Of a stretch of DNA of 64,000 nt, positions 22,511-34,148 are shown piece by piece. Both the position numbers and the translations under genes were made by a program. Numbering within the stretch: the first letter of the stretch is position 1; the number at the start of each line of letters is the position of its first letter. The notes under the pieces were generated by a model that saw only the letters and a program-made list of their open reading frames with translations, did not search any database and was not told the DNA's origin. Origin of the DNA: Turbatrix aceti (Eukaryota; Nematoda; Chromadorea; Rhabditida; Panagrolaimidae); assembly GCA_963969345.1 (NCBI GenBank), contig OZ017766.1:8866001-8930000 (forward strand), in the 5' to 3' direction.

Positions 22511-23904
22511 GACAAACAACTGACTAACTACCTGACTACCTTGACTGAGGCTATCAGAGTGGACATTGTCCACTTTTATAAACCCTCTGTTCTGTTCCAT
22601 GCATGGATCGGACCATTTTTTTGTTGTTCTTCCAGACAAAGGATGGATAAAACATGGGACATGTCTTATTTGCACATATGTACGTACATATCTCTTGTTT
22701 CGGAGTATCGGAGCGGTTTTGTTTTTTTGTTGCAAAACCGAACCGTCGACCGAGCGGGATCTTTATTCAGGTAAAACCAGGTGAGGTAGCTCTCTGTGCA
22801 TCAGTCCATCACCTGTGCCACAGACAGTAGACAAAGATGATGCAAAGAAAGAAGCCTGTTTGAATCCGAGTCCTGCGCAGGCATGCATGCACACGCATGC
22901 CTGCGCTGAAGACGAAGACGAAGAAGAAGAAGAAGAAGGAGAAGAAAAAAAAACACGCACGTTGGTTCGTTCGCGTGTCTTCTTTCCTTTCCTTCCTTTC
23001 CCTGCAGGCAGGCAGCAGCCCCCACCGACACCCTGCCAGACACGCGGAGGAGACGGAGCGTAACCCGAAGCACCCGAAGAAGGGTGAGCGTATGCGAGCG
23101 TGTGTTGCCGTGTCCGTTGTCCGCGAATAACGAACAACACATGCACGGCAATGCAACGCTGCGCACTCTAACGACCCGACTCGACCGACCCTCGTTCGCT
23201 TGCTTGCTCGGATGGATGGATGGATGGATGATGGCGCACTGCACCCCTCTCCCCGGGACGCAACGCAACTTACCCAGCTGCCGTCGTGTTGCGTTACGGC
23301 CACCACCCCGCCTGACACAAGGCGACGACGACGACAACGACCACGACTTGCCTCGCAGCTTGCTAGAGCTGCAGCTTCCCTCCCTTTGTCCCTGTGTTTT
23401 TGACGGTTCGGTTCGGTTTGTGCACGCGCAGCGGCGTGTTCGGTTGATGTTCTTCGCGCGTTCGCTTTTGTCATCCTGTCCTGGTGGCAATGCTGATTTG
23501 ACCGGGATCCTTTGCTCCCGGGCAAATCAACCATCCAGGGTGATTAGGACTAATTTAACTAACCCCAACCAAGTCCGACAACGACCACGACGAAAAACGT
23601 GAAAAAAGGGAGCGACGGACGAATACTATGTCCATGTCATGTGACACATCCATTCACTACCCTATACCGTTGTGCTTTGCTAACGTGCCCTTGCGTGACT
23701 CTGCTATTCTGGCTCGGATTGGATTGAACTTATTACCAACCAACCAACCAACTAAATAACTTTTAGACCGCAGAAATCCCTATACGAATTAACCAAATAT
23801 ACCACATCCAGCACAAACTCTATCTACTTCGGAAGAAGGTTCGCTTCGATCAACAACAACATCATCCAGACATTACCACCTGCTGGCACGCGCGCGCTTG
23901 ACTA
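22511..23904. other. GC-richer divergent spacer, low complexity
   Basis: This separates the DUF148-like gene (-) from the PAIP1-type gene (+). It contains GAAGAC/GAAGAA runs (about 22910-22950), GGAT units (about 23210-23232), an ACCA run (about 23735-23750), and GC-richer sequence over 22780-23600. Long frames on both strands here (up to 240 codons) are products of the repeats: they overlap each other in four frames and show no domain. It probably includes promoter and 5' UTR sequence of the PAIP1-type gene. Confidence 0.5.
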
Positions 23905-26900
23905 ATGGGCGACCATCACTACGGCGGTAGTAAGTCTAATTTTTTTTTCTATCATACAAAATATCTTTTTGACCAAATGTCCTAAATACAAACGAAGGCG
24001 TGGACTAACGCTACAAAAATTCTCTACGATCGTTCAACAAGTTCAACATTTTTATTGCAAACATAAATGTTTGCAAAAAAAAGTGTTATTTGCGTTGTTT
24101 TGTTTTTTTTTGTTTTTGATCGGAACTATCGCAGGGCAGTCTCGTGCTCGTTCCAAGCGCGTGCAAGGAAAGAAAAGGGGAAAAACATATGCAGCGCTGA
24201 TTGGTTGGCATAAACAACAATTTTTTGTGGTGTTGGTTTTTTGTGGATTCAATACGTGACTTTCTGGGGTTGTTAATCGATTTTATACATAATATACTAT
24301 TTAGACGTGATTTTTTTGTTGTTTTTATAAAAAAAAATTATTGAGATTATAAAAAAAGCTAAAACCGAGGGTTAGCTTTATTATCTGGGATTTTTGAAGC
24401 ACGAATGCATCAAAAAATGGTTTTTTGTCGATTTTTGAATTGGTTGTTTTTTTTTCCTGTTCAGAAGGAGCACGAACAGGTCATTCAAGTGGTGCTCTTT
24501 CTCCTGTTCCTCCTGAACGAGGGTAAAAAAGTTGTCAAGGAGTTTAGTTTGTTTTAACAGTATAAAATTGTAAATTGACACTTGTTTGGTGAGAAATTGT
24601 GTATTTCTTGTTTTTTTTCGTCAAAAATAGTGTCGTGTGTGCTTTTTTTTGTAAAAAAACACACAGGACTCATGACAACTGATAGGAAGGCGCCTGTTAA
24701 CTGATAAGATAAAATATAAGCCCGTCCAAATATTTTTTTGTAGGTGGACGTTTTACCATCCCAGAGAATTTCAGATTACGCAAACTGGGGCAACCCATTA
24801 AATTACTCCAATCCTCAACAAAACGGAGGCGGCGGACAACAGCGTCACGACGATATCAACGGATTTAACCCGTCAAATCCCAAATTGCATCCATACGATT
24901 CGTATATGCAGGCAAACGGTGTGCCATCATTTGCTCCATCCAGGGGCACGTACGGTCATCCAGTGCCTGGCATGAACATGTCGATGGGCGGTGGCGGTGG
25001 TAGGATAGACCACGACATGCCGTCCTACGATATGAGGCCCCCACAGTATCAACAGAGAAGTAGTCCCTTCGGATATGCGGTTAGTTTCTGCTTTACAAAC
25101 AAAAACAAAAAATTAGGCCTAAAAATTTTCCAAGAAAGCTGAAAAAAACGACAAAATTGTCGTTTTAGGTAAAACTATCGTAAAAAGTAACAAATTACAA
25201 ACAAAAAACGTTACTTCTGTGTCAATGGTTTCGCAACGAAAATTCCAGGGTGCAAAATACTTTTTTGTTTGCAAGAATCTGAAAAACGCTTTTTTGCAAG
25301 AATTAGCTAAATTTAGGAAATGCAATTTGCAGGCAGGCACATATAAATAGGATGTTATTATATTTGTACTTTTGAAGAAAAAAAGGAGCAAAACGGAAGC
25401 AAAAACCACGTAAAAACTGAGGTAAACAGGCTACAATCTGTGTAAAAGGACACGAATTATCGTTGCAAAACATCAACATCGGAAACGGTTGTTTTAAAGG
25501 TGAGGAAGATTAGATTAACGATTTTCCTCTTGAGACCCTGCACAAATTGCGAAGATGAATACGATTACGATCGAAAGTTTGATACAAGATTACGGTCAAA
25601 GTTAACGTTACATGTTACTTTTGAACGTTTGGTCTCGAGTGGAATTTTCTTTTTCGACTTTTTTTGCAGTTTTTATTGATTTTTACGATTTATTTATCCT
25701 ATTACCGTTCAAATTGTCCTCAACGGTTTGATTTGTTTTCTTTCTGTTGGCCGTGCAAATAATCTCTTTGAAACTTTTTCAACAATGCAGCGCAGTAGTT
25801 TTGACTTGTTTTTTCAGCCTGCGCGCATCATCGGTAAAATAAATGCTGCTCGCAGCAGCAGCCAGCCAACAAGCATTGTTTGGCAATATATAAGCATGCA
25901 CAAGGATGATGAGAGAAAAGAGTTGAGTGAGCTGGGATGGATTGAAAAAAAAATAGGAGACAAGGTTTTTTTTCTCTCCTGTAAAAATATGTACTTGAAC
26001 GACAGAATTGTTGACATAAATATTTTTTTGTTTCTCTTTCTCTCTTTCTCAGTGGCGGAAAAATTAGAGGGGTAGGATAGGAGATACCGCGTTTTAGTTA
26101 GCCTAGCCCACCATCATTATTGATGGCCAGACCGCCAGCCATGATTCGCAAATGGATGACGTGCTGCTTTAGATGGGCCCCCGCGGCGATGACATCAGTG
26201 CAAATCAGGGTTTTGCATAAAATGAGAAAAAAATCAATTTTGACGGAAACCTTATCTAAAAATGCAAATTTTAATAGAAAAAAAAAACCTGTTATTCATC
26301 GTTTCTAACCTTAAAAATCTGTTTTTGAACGGATTTTATCAGTTTTGGAAAAGTATGACAATTCTGAATCCTGATTCGGGTCGGAAAACCTTGAAGGCCA
26401 AAAAAACGACGAAAAAGTATCGTTTTTAGAAAACAAATATCGTAAAACTTATGCGTCGTAAAAAAAAGTAACAAAATCCATGGAAAAAACGTTACTTCAA
26501 AGTCGATGGTTTCGCAACGAAAATTCCGAATCGATCGTTACTTATTTATCATAAAACCAGTTTTTGTTTTGTTTTTTAAAAATTATTCAACGTTTGTTTC
26601 TTACACCGAAAATTATAACGCAGGCTACCTCAGTTTACGATTTTTCTACTCCGGACGAAATTTTATTTAAAAAAACGTTTACACAGTCGTTTTTTTTGTA
26701 AATTTTGAAAAATTCACAGTTTTTTTTACATTTTTTGAAACGAGTCCATCCTGAGTCTGGGCCCTGGTACAAGTTACGCTATTTTTTTATCCAGTAGCGC
26801 TCGCTCGCTCGCTTGCTAATAGATGCGATGTAAACACGTGTGACAGAGGGTGCATAATCATCATCGATTCGGGAGCGTCGATTTTCGTCGTGGTATTGTC

Positions 26901-29900
26901 GATGTTGATGGGATGTAAGAAGAGAGAGAGAATGAAAGAAAATATTTAGGATAGAGGAGAGTTGAGGGAGGCGCTCCTCGGAGTCAAATAACCACCAACA
27001 CAGCAGGACGACGGCCACCAGTCTTCCGTTCGTTCAACTTGCGCACCTCGGAGATGGCTAGCTAGCTGGTTTATCGATGTGAAAAAAAATATTTTTTGTC
27101 CGTAGGCTGTTTTTTTTTGGAGTAAATAGCTGCAGACATGTCTGCTGCAATTTTTCGATCCGAATGAACGAACAACGCGCGACAATAATTTTTTTGCTCT
27201 TGTTTTTTTTTTAATTTGGACTAGTTTATGGTCGTTTTTGGGTGTGTTTTTGACCTTGTGAGCGATGGACCACAAAAATAGAAGGCTCGGGCTTCAAAAT
27301 CAATGTAAAAATGGAATATATGTATTTTTATTGCACATTTCCCATGAAAAATCAGTTTTTTCCTCGCACACGGATGACACGTGGAATTCTTTCTTTTTTC
27401 GTTTGGTATTTTTTTCTGTCAGCTTGTTTTTGTAAAAATTTGAGCGCGTGGTCCGACGTCGATCGATGTCGTTCTCGTTTTTGATCTTTGGTCAAGTCAA
27501 CATCATGCGAGCGTTGTCAGAAAAAAATTGTTTTCGCTTTACCTGGGGCGTCATTGTTTTTTTTACGATTTTTGGGTTAAAAAATAACTTTTACGGCCGT
27601 TTTTGATTACGTTTACGGTTGAAATTGCAGTTTACGAGGATTTTTGGGGTCTTGAAGCGAAATTTCTGATTTTGAGGATCTTGAAGCGATAATTGCGCAT
27701 TACCACGAAAAATGGGGTCTTACCACGAAAAAAACTGCTTTGAGTGTCTTAGTGCGAAATTTTTTTGGCTACAGTGATTTTATTGGACTTGCAACGAAAT
27801 TGTTAATTATAGTTGTTTTTGGGGTCTTGCAACGAAAATTTCAGATTTTTGGGGTTATTGCGGCGAAAATTGCGGGTTGCGATATTTTCTGAGTTTTTGT
27901 AACGAAAATGATCGATTACGGTATTTTTTATAAGTTTATGAGTGCGAAAAAACTTTTTTTGATTTTTTTCAAAAATTTAGATTTCTGAATTTGAGTCTTG
28001 TACCGAAAATTTTTGGCAACACAATTTTTTGGAGTCTTGAAGGGACATTTTTAGACGTGTCCAGTTTTTTACAATTTTGGGGTAAAAAAGTAATTTTTAC
28101 GGTCATTTTTCATACGTTCCTACTGAAAATGCAAAATTTACCATTTTTCCATTCCAACCAATTTTTTTACAGCCTTCGAACCGAGTACCGCAGCCTCAGC
28201 TTCCCCCAACGGCGCAGATCCACCGATATCCGCCAAACATCAGTCAGAATCCCTTTGCGCCTATTTCGCATCCCGGTGTTGTCGCAACGACGGCTTCGAC
28301 AGTTGCGCAGCAATCCAATCCCCAGCAGCAGCAGCAACAACAACAACAGCAGCAGCAGCAGCAGCAAGTTCCGCAGACAAATTCCGTGCAGGCACCGGAA
28401 TTTGCCACACTCAAGCATCAACTTGAGAAAACCAAAATTATGGAACAGCAACAACGTGATCAGGAAAATTTTGCCAACCACTTTCACAACCTCGTCAAAC
28501 AACGCTGCGAGGCACCGTTGACCGCGTCAACGAGTGACAATGGTGGCGGCTATCCACAACTTGGGAATCCCTTTGCATCGCCTTTTGCATCCAAGCAGGG
28601 GGGACCCTTCATGAACGGAGCCAACAAATCGTCTGGCGGCGGAGATGGCGGTGAATGGGGGTATTACGGTGATGTGGATCAATCTGATCTCGACAATCTT
28701 CCCGAAATGTCGTATCAAAGCCTTCAGCTGTCACCCGATCTCTTTGAGTACATGTCCAACCTCGAAAATTGTCGGCTACTTTTTGAGGTGAGTTTTGAAG
28801 CGAAAATTGGTGATTTTGGGGTCTTGCAACGAAAATTGAGATTTTTGGTGATTTTTGAGGGTTTTGAAGCGAAAATTGGTGGTTTTGAAGGTCTTGCAAC
28901 GAAAATTGTAAATTTGGGTGATTTTTGTGTAGTTTGGAACGAAATTTGTTAATTTTGGTAATTCGGGAACCAAAAATGCTTTTTACGGTGATTTTGTGGG
29001 TCTTGCAACGAGAATTTTTTGCAGAATTTTAGGTTTTTTTAGCGAAAATTGTTTATTACCATCTTTTTTGGGATTTTAGAACGAAAATATTCATTACGGT
29101 GATTTTGTGGTTTTTGCAACGAAAATTATTCATTACGGTGATTTTGATGGGTCTTGCAGCGAAAATTGCTGATTCCGGGGATTTTGATGGGTATTGCAGC
29201 GAAAAATTTTTATGTGCACGTTTTTCGAATCAAAATTGCTGATTTTGTATGTTTTGAAGCGAAAATTGCTGATTATAATATTTTTTGAAGTTTTGCAACG
29301 AAAATTTCTGATTTGAGGGTCTTGCAACGAAAATAGTTTTATAATAGTTTTTTTTGTTATTTGTCGTGTTTTTGTAAAAAATCTTTGTTTTGAACAAACA
29401 TTGCTGTTTTTTCCCGCTGCAAGCAACCGGGGATCATCCCGGGATCTCCCAAGATAATCTGCAACAAATTGACACACCCCTGTATTTTTGCAGATTCAAG
29501 TAGGCGTCGAACAACTCCTAAACGAGCCCGCAGAATTCAGTGCATGGGCATGCGCGATACGAGAACGCATGGAGGGCCAGGAAGTCTCATCCCGCGAATA
29601 CTACGCTATCGCGTGGCTCATCTGCGAGGTCGGCATCTACCACGACCAGGCTTACAACTTTGCCCGTCTGTGCTCCCACCTCGCAGAAGGCAACCCCGGA
29701 TTCGTCGAAGCTCTGACGACGACAATTGGAGTCTACATGGCCGAAGCGACAGCCCGTGAGGTTACGTTCATCACTTTTCTCGCGGAAATCTACAACCAGG
29801 TGACACCGCCTGACGGAAAGCGTATCCAGGCATTTGCCGACAACCTCTACTCCTGCCTATCCGACCTCATCGAAAGCGGAGTCGACGATAATACCGCGAA

Positions 29901-31062
29901 GGTTGTCTTCCAGGTACTAAAGTTGACAGGACGCGACCTGGAACAGGATACGTCGAAGGATAAAATCAATCGACTCCTCCAACAACTGAACAATTACTGC
30001 AAGGAAGGCAAACGTCCACCTGGGCTCACGGATTCTGGATGCGGGCTGATTACAAAGCTACAAATGCTACGGGAATCTGACTGGGGTGGAAAGGTGGAAC
30101 GCGAGCGTGAACGCATCGATCCGACCGTCGCAAACGTCCATGACCTCACCGATGAAGAGATTCGCTTCCTCGAGGAAAACAACGTCATGGGAAGGAGCAA
30201 CTCGTATAACGGTGGGTCTTGAGGGGAATGTTGGGTTTTATGACGATTTTGTTGGTTCTTGGGTGGAAAATTTGGGTTTTTTGTTATTTTGAAGGTTTTT
30301 GATTAGGAAATTAGTTTTTTTTGTTTGTTTGAAAGTTTTTGCAGGGTTTCACAACGAAAATTGTTGATTACGGTAATTTTTCGGGGGTTTTGCTACGAAA
30401 ATTGCTGGTTACTGTAATTTTGTGCATTTGACACCAAAAATTGTTGATTACGATAATTTGGTTGGTTTTGAAGCGAAAATTTCTGTTTACGGTGATATTG
30501 TTGAGTCTTGCAACGGAAATTGCTAACTACTGTGATTTTGAGGGTTTTGCAACGAAAATTGTTTATTTTTTTCAATGTTTTCGTTTGGGGTCTTACTGCG
30601 AAAATTGCTTATTTGGGGGTTTGACAGGTAAAATTGCTAATTACGATAATTTCATGGGTTTTGAGGCGAAATTGCCGATTTCGAGGATTTTGCTGAGAAA
30701 ATTCGTGATTTCGTGGGTCTCGCCACGAATTTTTTGATTTTGACATAAAAATTGTTTTTTCAACCGTTTTTGAGAATTTTTACTAAAAAAATCATTTTTC
30801 TACCATTTTGATGGGTTTTTAACCGATTTTTTTTTGTTTTTCAGTTGCGCTGACGATGGTCGACAACCTAGACGACGACGAAGACATCGACGACGACTAC
30901 GAAAAGTTCCTGCAGAGCACCGCCGTTGCTGCAGCAGAAAAAGCGCTGGAAAAACTCTCAATCGACGAAGAAGACGAGTCCGTGGCTGCAGCCGAAGCCG
31001 CCGCCGCTGACACCGCTCCCGAAGGCCACGACACGCCTACGCCGCCTGCTTCCCGCACGTGA
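23905..31062 (+). CDS. PAIP1-type poly(A)-binding-protein-interacting protein (MIF4G)
   Basis: Five exons (23905-23929, 24775-25079, 28173-28787, 29494-30211, 30845-31062) encode 626 residues. PAIP1 binds PABP and the eIF4F/eIF3 complex and stimulates translation initiation. Residues 1-160 are Gly/Pro/Asn/Gln-rich. A run of 15 glutamines lies at about 161-175. NSVQAPEFATL at about 180-190 resembles the PABP-binding PAM2 motif. A MIF4G domain fills about 310-530, including VFQVLKLTGRDLEQD and RESDWGGK, which fit PAIP1. The tail DDDEDIDDDYEKFLQ matches the acidic PABP-binding end of PAIP1. Exon 2 is joined at the inner acceptor AATTTCAG (24774), which keeps the frame with exon 1; the upstream TTGTAG acceptor does not. 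AATAAA occurs at about 31907. Introns 2, 3 and 4 contain related minisatellites. Confidence 0.85.
25207..25250. repeat. dispersed TTTCGCAACGAAAATTC repeat, copy 2
   Basis: Core copy in intron 2 of the PAIP1-type gene, preceded by GTAAAACTATCGTAAAAAGT. Confidence 0.65.
26395..26550. repeat. dispersed TTTCGCAACGAAAATTC repeat, copy 3
   Basis: A fuller copy in the same intron, including the upstream ATCGTTTTTAG...ATCGTAAAACTT part and the downstream CGATCGTTACTT. Confidence 0.68.
27600..27960. repeat. degenerate minisatellite, PAIP1 intron 2
   Basis: Units of roughly 40 bp of the form (gg)TCTTGAAGCGAAAATT..GATTACG..TTTTTGGGG repeat irregularly. The same units recur in introns 3 and 4. Confidence 0.6.
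28795..29345. repeat. minisatellite, PAIP1 intron 3
   Basis: This is the best-preserved block: about fourteen units of GTCTTGCAACGAAAATTG(CT)GATTACGGTGATTTTG-like sequence, each 35-45 bp, all in the same orientation. Confidence 0.75.
30225..30765. repeat. minisatellite, PAIP1 intron 4
   Basis: About twelve units related to those of intron 3, including TTTTGCAACGAAAATTGTT, same orientation relative to the gene. Confidence 0.7.
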
Positions 31063-32626
31063 CCCCCCCGCTGGTCACGGCGCCCTTATGTGTGTGTATT
31101 TTGAATCGATCGGGGAGGATACGGATGCCGGATGAACGACGGACTTGTGCCCAATCGAGCACAAGCTGGTCTCATCAGGAGATTTTTTTGTCTTTTTTTT
31201 TTCTTATTCGATCTATCGTATCTTCCTCCCGATCGCCGTTTGTAACCGTAAAGACCCATCAAAAAACAGAAACACCTCTCTCATCATCGTCTCCAGGCTG
31301 GTCGTGAGTTGTGAGTTTTTTTCTTCGTTTTTTTTTTGTTTTCGTTTTTGTTTTTTTTTGTCGCGCAGATCTGTGTTCTTTCGAATTGTCTCATCTGGTC
31401 GTCTTGTAGCGCAAGTTAGTCAGGTCCTGGTCCTCTACCTACCTTCTACCTGTTTACACACCTGTCATCTCCAATGATTCCAAACGAGTGAGCGCCTTTC
31501 TTCCTGCCCTCCCTGGTCCTGGTAGTCAGTCTTCTACTCTCTCTCCTTCGTCTCTTCTTTTTGGTCTATCTCACATCTAACAGACATTATGTACATGCGC
31601 AGCGCAGCAGGTGCAAGCCAACTTCCATACTTTTCTTCTTCTTCTTCATCCTCCTCGAAACTTCTCTTCTTCTTCCTCATCTTCTTCGAATTCGAATCGA
31701 TCGACGATTCACGCGAAACAAACACCACCGAGGTTCAACCATTACGATACGATACGATCTTCGTCGATTTCCCCTCGCTCGCGAATGTATGAATCCCCTG
31801 ACATCACTCCTCTTTTCGTTTTTTTTTGGTTGGCTGGCTTTTTTCTTTGTATGAATCTCGTTTCTCGTGGTCAAAAAAAAATGTGGTTTCTATCGGTCCG
31901 GAAATGGAATAAAACAATGTTGAAAAATGAAAATTGGATGATTACAACAAAAAAAATCGGAAAAGAAAGAAAACAGAAAAGAAAGAAAAGAAATAAAAAA
32001 AAACAGAAAATCAACTTCGCTGTGAGACACACAAAATCACGGTAATGAATAACTCGTTCTGAAACTCCCCTAAAACGTCGCCATCAACAATTTTAAATTT
32101 TCGCTGTGAGACCCACAAATCCACAGTAACAAGTAATTTTCGTTCTAAAACCACCGAAAACGTCGTAATCAACTATGTACTTTAAATTTTCGCTGTGAGA
32201 CCCACAAAATCACAGCAACAAGTAATTTTCGTTCTGAAACCACCAAAAACATTGTAATCATCTATTTTTGTTTGTTTCCCAAAAATTACCGCACTTTTCG
32301 CCACGAGACCTATGTATGAAATTATCGTAATCAGCAATTTTCACTACAAAATCCACGATGAAAAAATTTCGTTACACGACCTCCAAAATCCACGTGAAAA
32401 AGAACGGAAATGTCCAAAAAACGAAAAATTGCATTAAAAAAAATTTCGTGTCAAGACATTGCATTCGCACGCGCGTGCGAAGTAATGCGTGCTCTCGAGG
32501 CGAATTGCAAAACTGTATGAAAGGATTCTGTCAAATTGTTTTGCTGTCAATTTCTTGATTTTTATGCGCTTTTGAGTCATTTTTATTATTTCTCCGCTGG
32601 ATTCGGAATTCTCATTGCGCGGTCGA
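31063..32626. other. PAIP1 3' UTR and spacer before the eIF4G-like cluster
   Basis: 31063-31920 is CT/T-rich and probably 3' UTR, ending near AATAAA at about 31907. 32050-32370 contains inverse-orientation units of the intron minisatellite (TCGCTGTGAGACCCACAAAATCAC, about 60-bp spacing). No gene is seen. Confidence 0.55.
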
Positions 32627-33844
32627 ATGGATCGGAAGGCGGTTTACGATGAGTACTGCGACCGGATGTTGTCATATCTGTCGCAGGAAAAAGTGACTGA
32701 TCAGATGGATAATCGCATCTATTCTCGGGAGCTTGTCGAATTTCTGCGCAACGCCAACAAGGTCAGTTTTGCGAGGCTTTTGAGCGGGATTTTTGGCTTA
32801 TTCGGTGTCTTTTTCCGTTTTATAGGAATTCAAAATCACGCCTTGTCCGTTGACGGATCAGCAGTTGTCTGACTACCGCGTCGACAAGGCTACCATGTTG
32901 CCGGCCGGTGAAGTCGTTCTCGTGAACCGGAAGAAGACCAGGTACACAGGACTGAACAAGAATGACAATCGCGATTGTTTCTGTCCGGCGTGGGCTCCGA
33001 CTGCGTCGATTCATCAAAAGAAGGGTTACGATGGGCGCCAGAGGGTTACGACGGACAGGAACATGAATCGTAACAACGAGGGTGTCGATCGCAGTGATCG
33101 TAATCAACAAAGCTGGCTGGTATGTTTTTTGGGCTGTAAAATGTTTTAAAAAATGACTAAAAACAGTTCAAAAACGTATTTTTGGATAAGAAACTGTGAA
33201 TCTTTTTCATAAATGAAAAAAAAAGTTTCTTACGATCGTTTTGGAATTTTCGTTGTGAAACCATTGACTGTTTCAGAAGTAACGTTTTTTTCGTGGATTT
33301 TGTTACTTTTTTTACGATACATAAATTTTACGTTTTTTTACCTAAATATATATTTTTTGTCAATTTTGTAGTTTTTTCGAAAGTTGTAAACAAAACTGAT
33401 AAAAACTATCGTTTTCGAGCGTATTTTACCATTTTTGGTAATTTTTTGGTATTTATTTATTTATTTCACCATTACTCAGTGGTTAGTTATCATTAGACCA
33501 GATGTTAGGAGGTACGAATGATGTTCACGTAGGTGTAAATGTCTCGATTCGTTTTGGTCGCGATTTAAAAAAGTTGGTATAAAACAACTTTTTTTACGAT
33601 CCAACATCAACATCCAAAATTTTAGGTCAATCAAGCCAGTTCTTCTGGATCGTTTTCTACTCACACTGGCAGCCTTGGCGGCAGACGTTACACCACTCAT
33701 ACCGGTCAGAATCCTGCACAACGCTCCCAGTATCAGAATCTGCCAAACAATATCAGTGAGGATACTTATCAACAATTGATGGAGTCCATGCTTGCTTTCA
33801 TGGGTTTGAATCCCGATGGGACTGATAAAGAACCCTCATCGTAA
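32627..33844 (+). CDS. eIF4G-like gene A: eIF4E-binding-region paralog lacking MIF4G
   Basis: Three exons (32627-32761, 32826-33119, 33626-33844), all phase 0, encode 215 residues. Residues 1-45 (YDEYCDRMLSYLSQ and YSRELVEFLRN) and the start of exon 2 (EFKITPCPLTDQQLSDY, then DKATM) align with the equivalent exons of genes B and C just downstream. In eIF4G this is the segment around the eIF4E-binding motif YxxxxLphi; here it reads YSRELVE, so both hydrophobic positions differ from the consensus. After that the protein diverges into a polar Ser/Asn/Gln-rich region and has no MIF4G domain. It could be a free-standing eIF4E-binding regulator or a remnant (inference). Frame, splice sites and AATAAA (about 33870) are intact, arguing against a pseudogene. 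Confidence 0.7.
33232..33420. repeat. dispersed TTTCGCAACGAAAATTC repeat, copy 4 (inverse)
   Basis: Inverse copy in intron 2 of gene A (GGAATTTTCGTTGTGAAACC, then AGAAGTAACG), extended downstream by the TTTACGATAC part. Confidence 0.65.
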
Positions 33845-33962
33845 TTGTGAATAATTGTAAGTTGTCGAACGAATAAATTTGTAAAAGTCGAAAAAACTGC
33901 TTTTTTTGAAGTTACCTAAAAATACCTTTTTTTTGCAAAAAAACTGCTAAAAATAGAGGTTT

Positions 33963-34148
33963 TTGCAAACAAAAATCGATACGTCAGGTGCGTGTGCGCT
34001 GATAACTCTCGAGTGGATTTCAAAAAAGGGTAAAAAGAACCTTACTTTTCTTGTCAGCGCTTTTTGTCAACGCTTTTTGCGTTTGCGCGATCAGCAAAGT
34101 GTTTATTTTGATAGTAAAATTGTTTCATTCTTCACAGCATATTTTGTC
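33963..34148 (+). promoter_or_regulatory. gene B 5' flank with trans-splice acceptor
   Basis: A block at about 33985-34030 (GCGTGTGCGCTGATAACTC, then GAGTGGATTTC) is matched upstream of gene C at about 40228-40262 at the same distance from the ATG, so it is a candidate shared promoter element. ATTCTTCACAG lies 11 bases before the gene B ATG; gene C has TTTTTTGCAG 13 bases before its ATG. Both look like spliced-leader acceptors. Confidence 0.55.

Noticed and set aside
22763..23602. Several overlapping frames of 70-240 codons on both strands
   Set aside because: They overlap in four frames across GAAGA, GGAT and GC-rich simple repeats, contain no domain, and lack splice or trans-splice signals. 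This is typical of stop-poor low-complexity DNA.
25728..26075. 115-codon frame in intron 2 of the PAIP1-type gene as an extra exon or nested gene
   Set aside because: Exons 2 and 3 already join in frame; this frame adds no PAIP1-like sequence and has no good flanking splice sites.
31561..32045. Serine-rich frames downstream of the PAIP1-type gene
   Set aside because: They are products of TTCTTC-type repeats in the likely 3' UTR.
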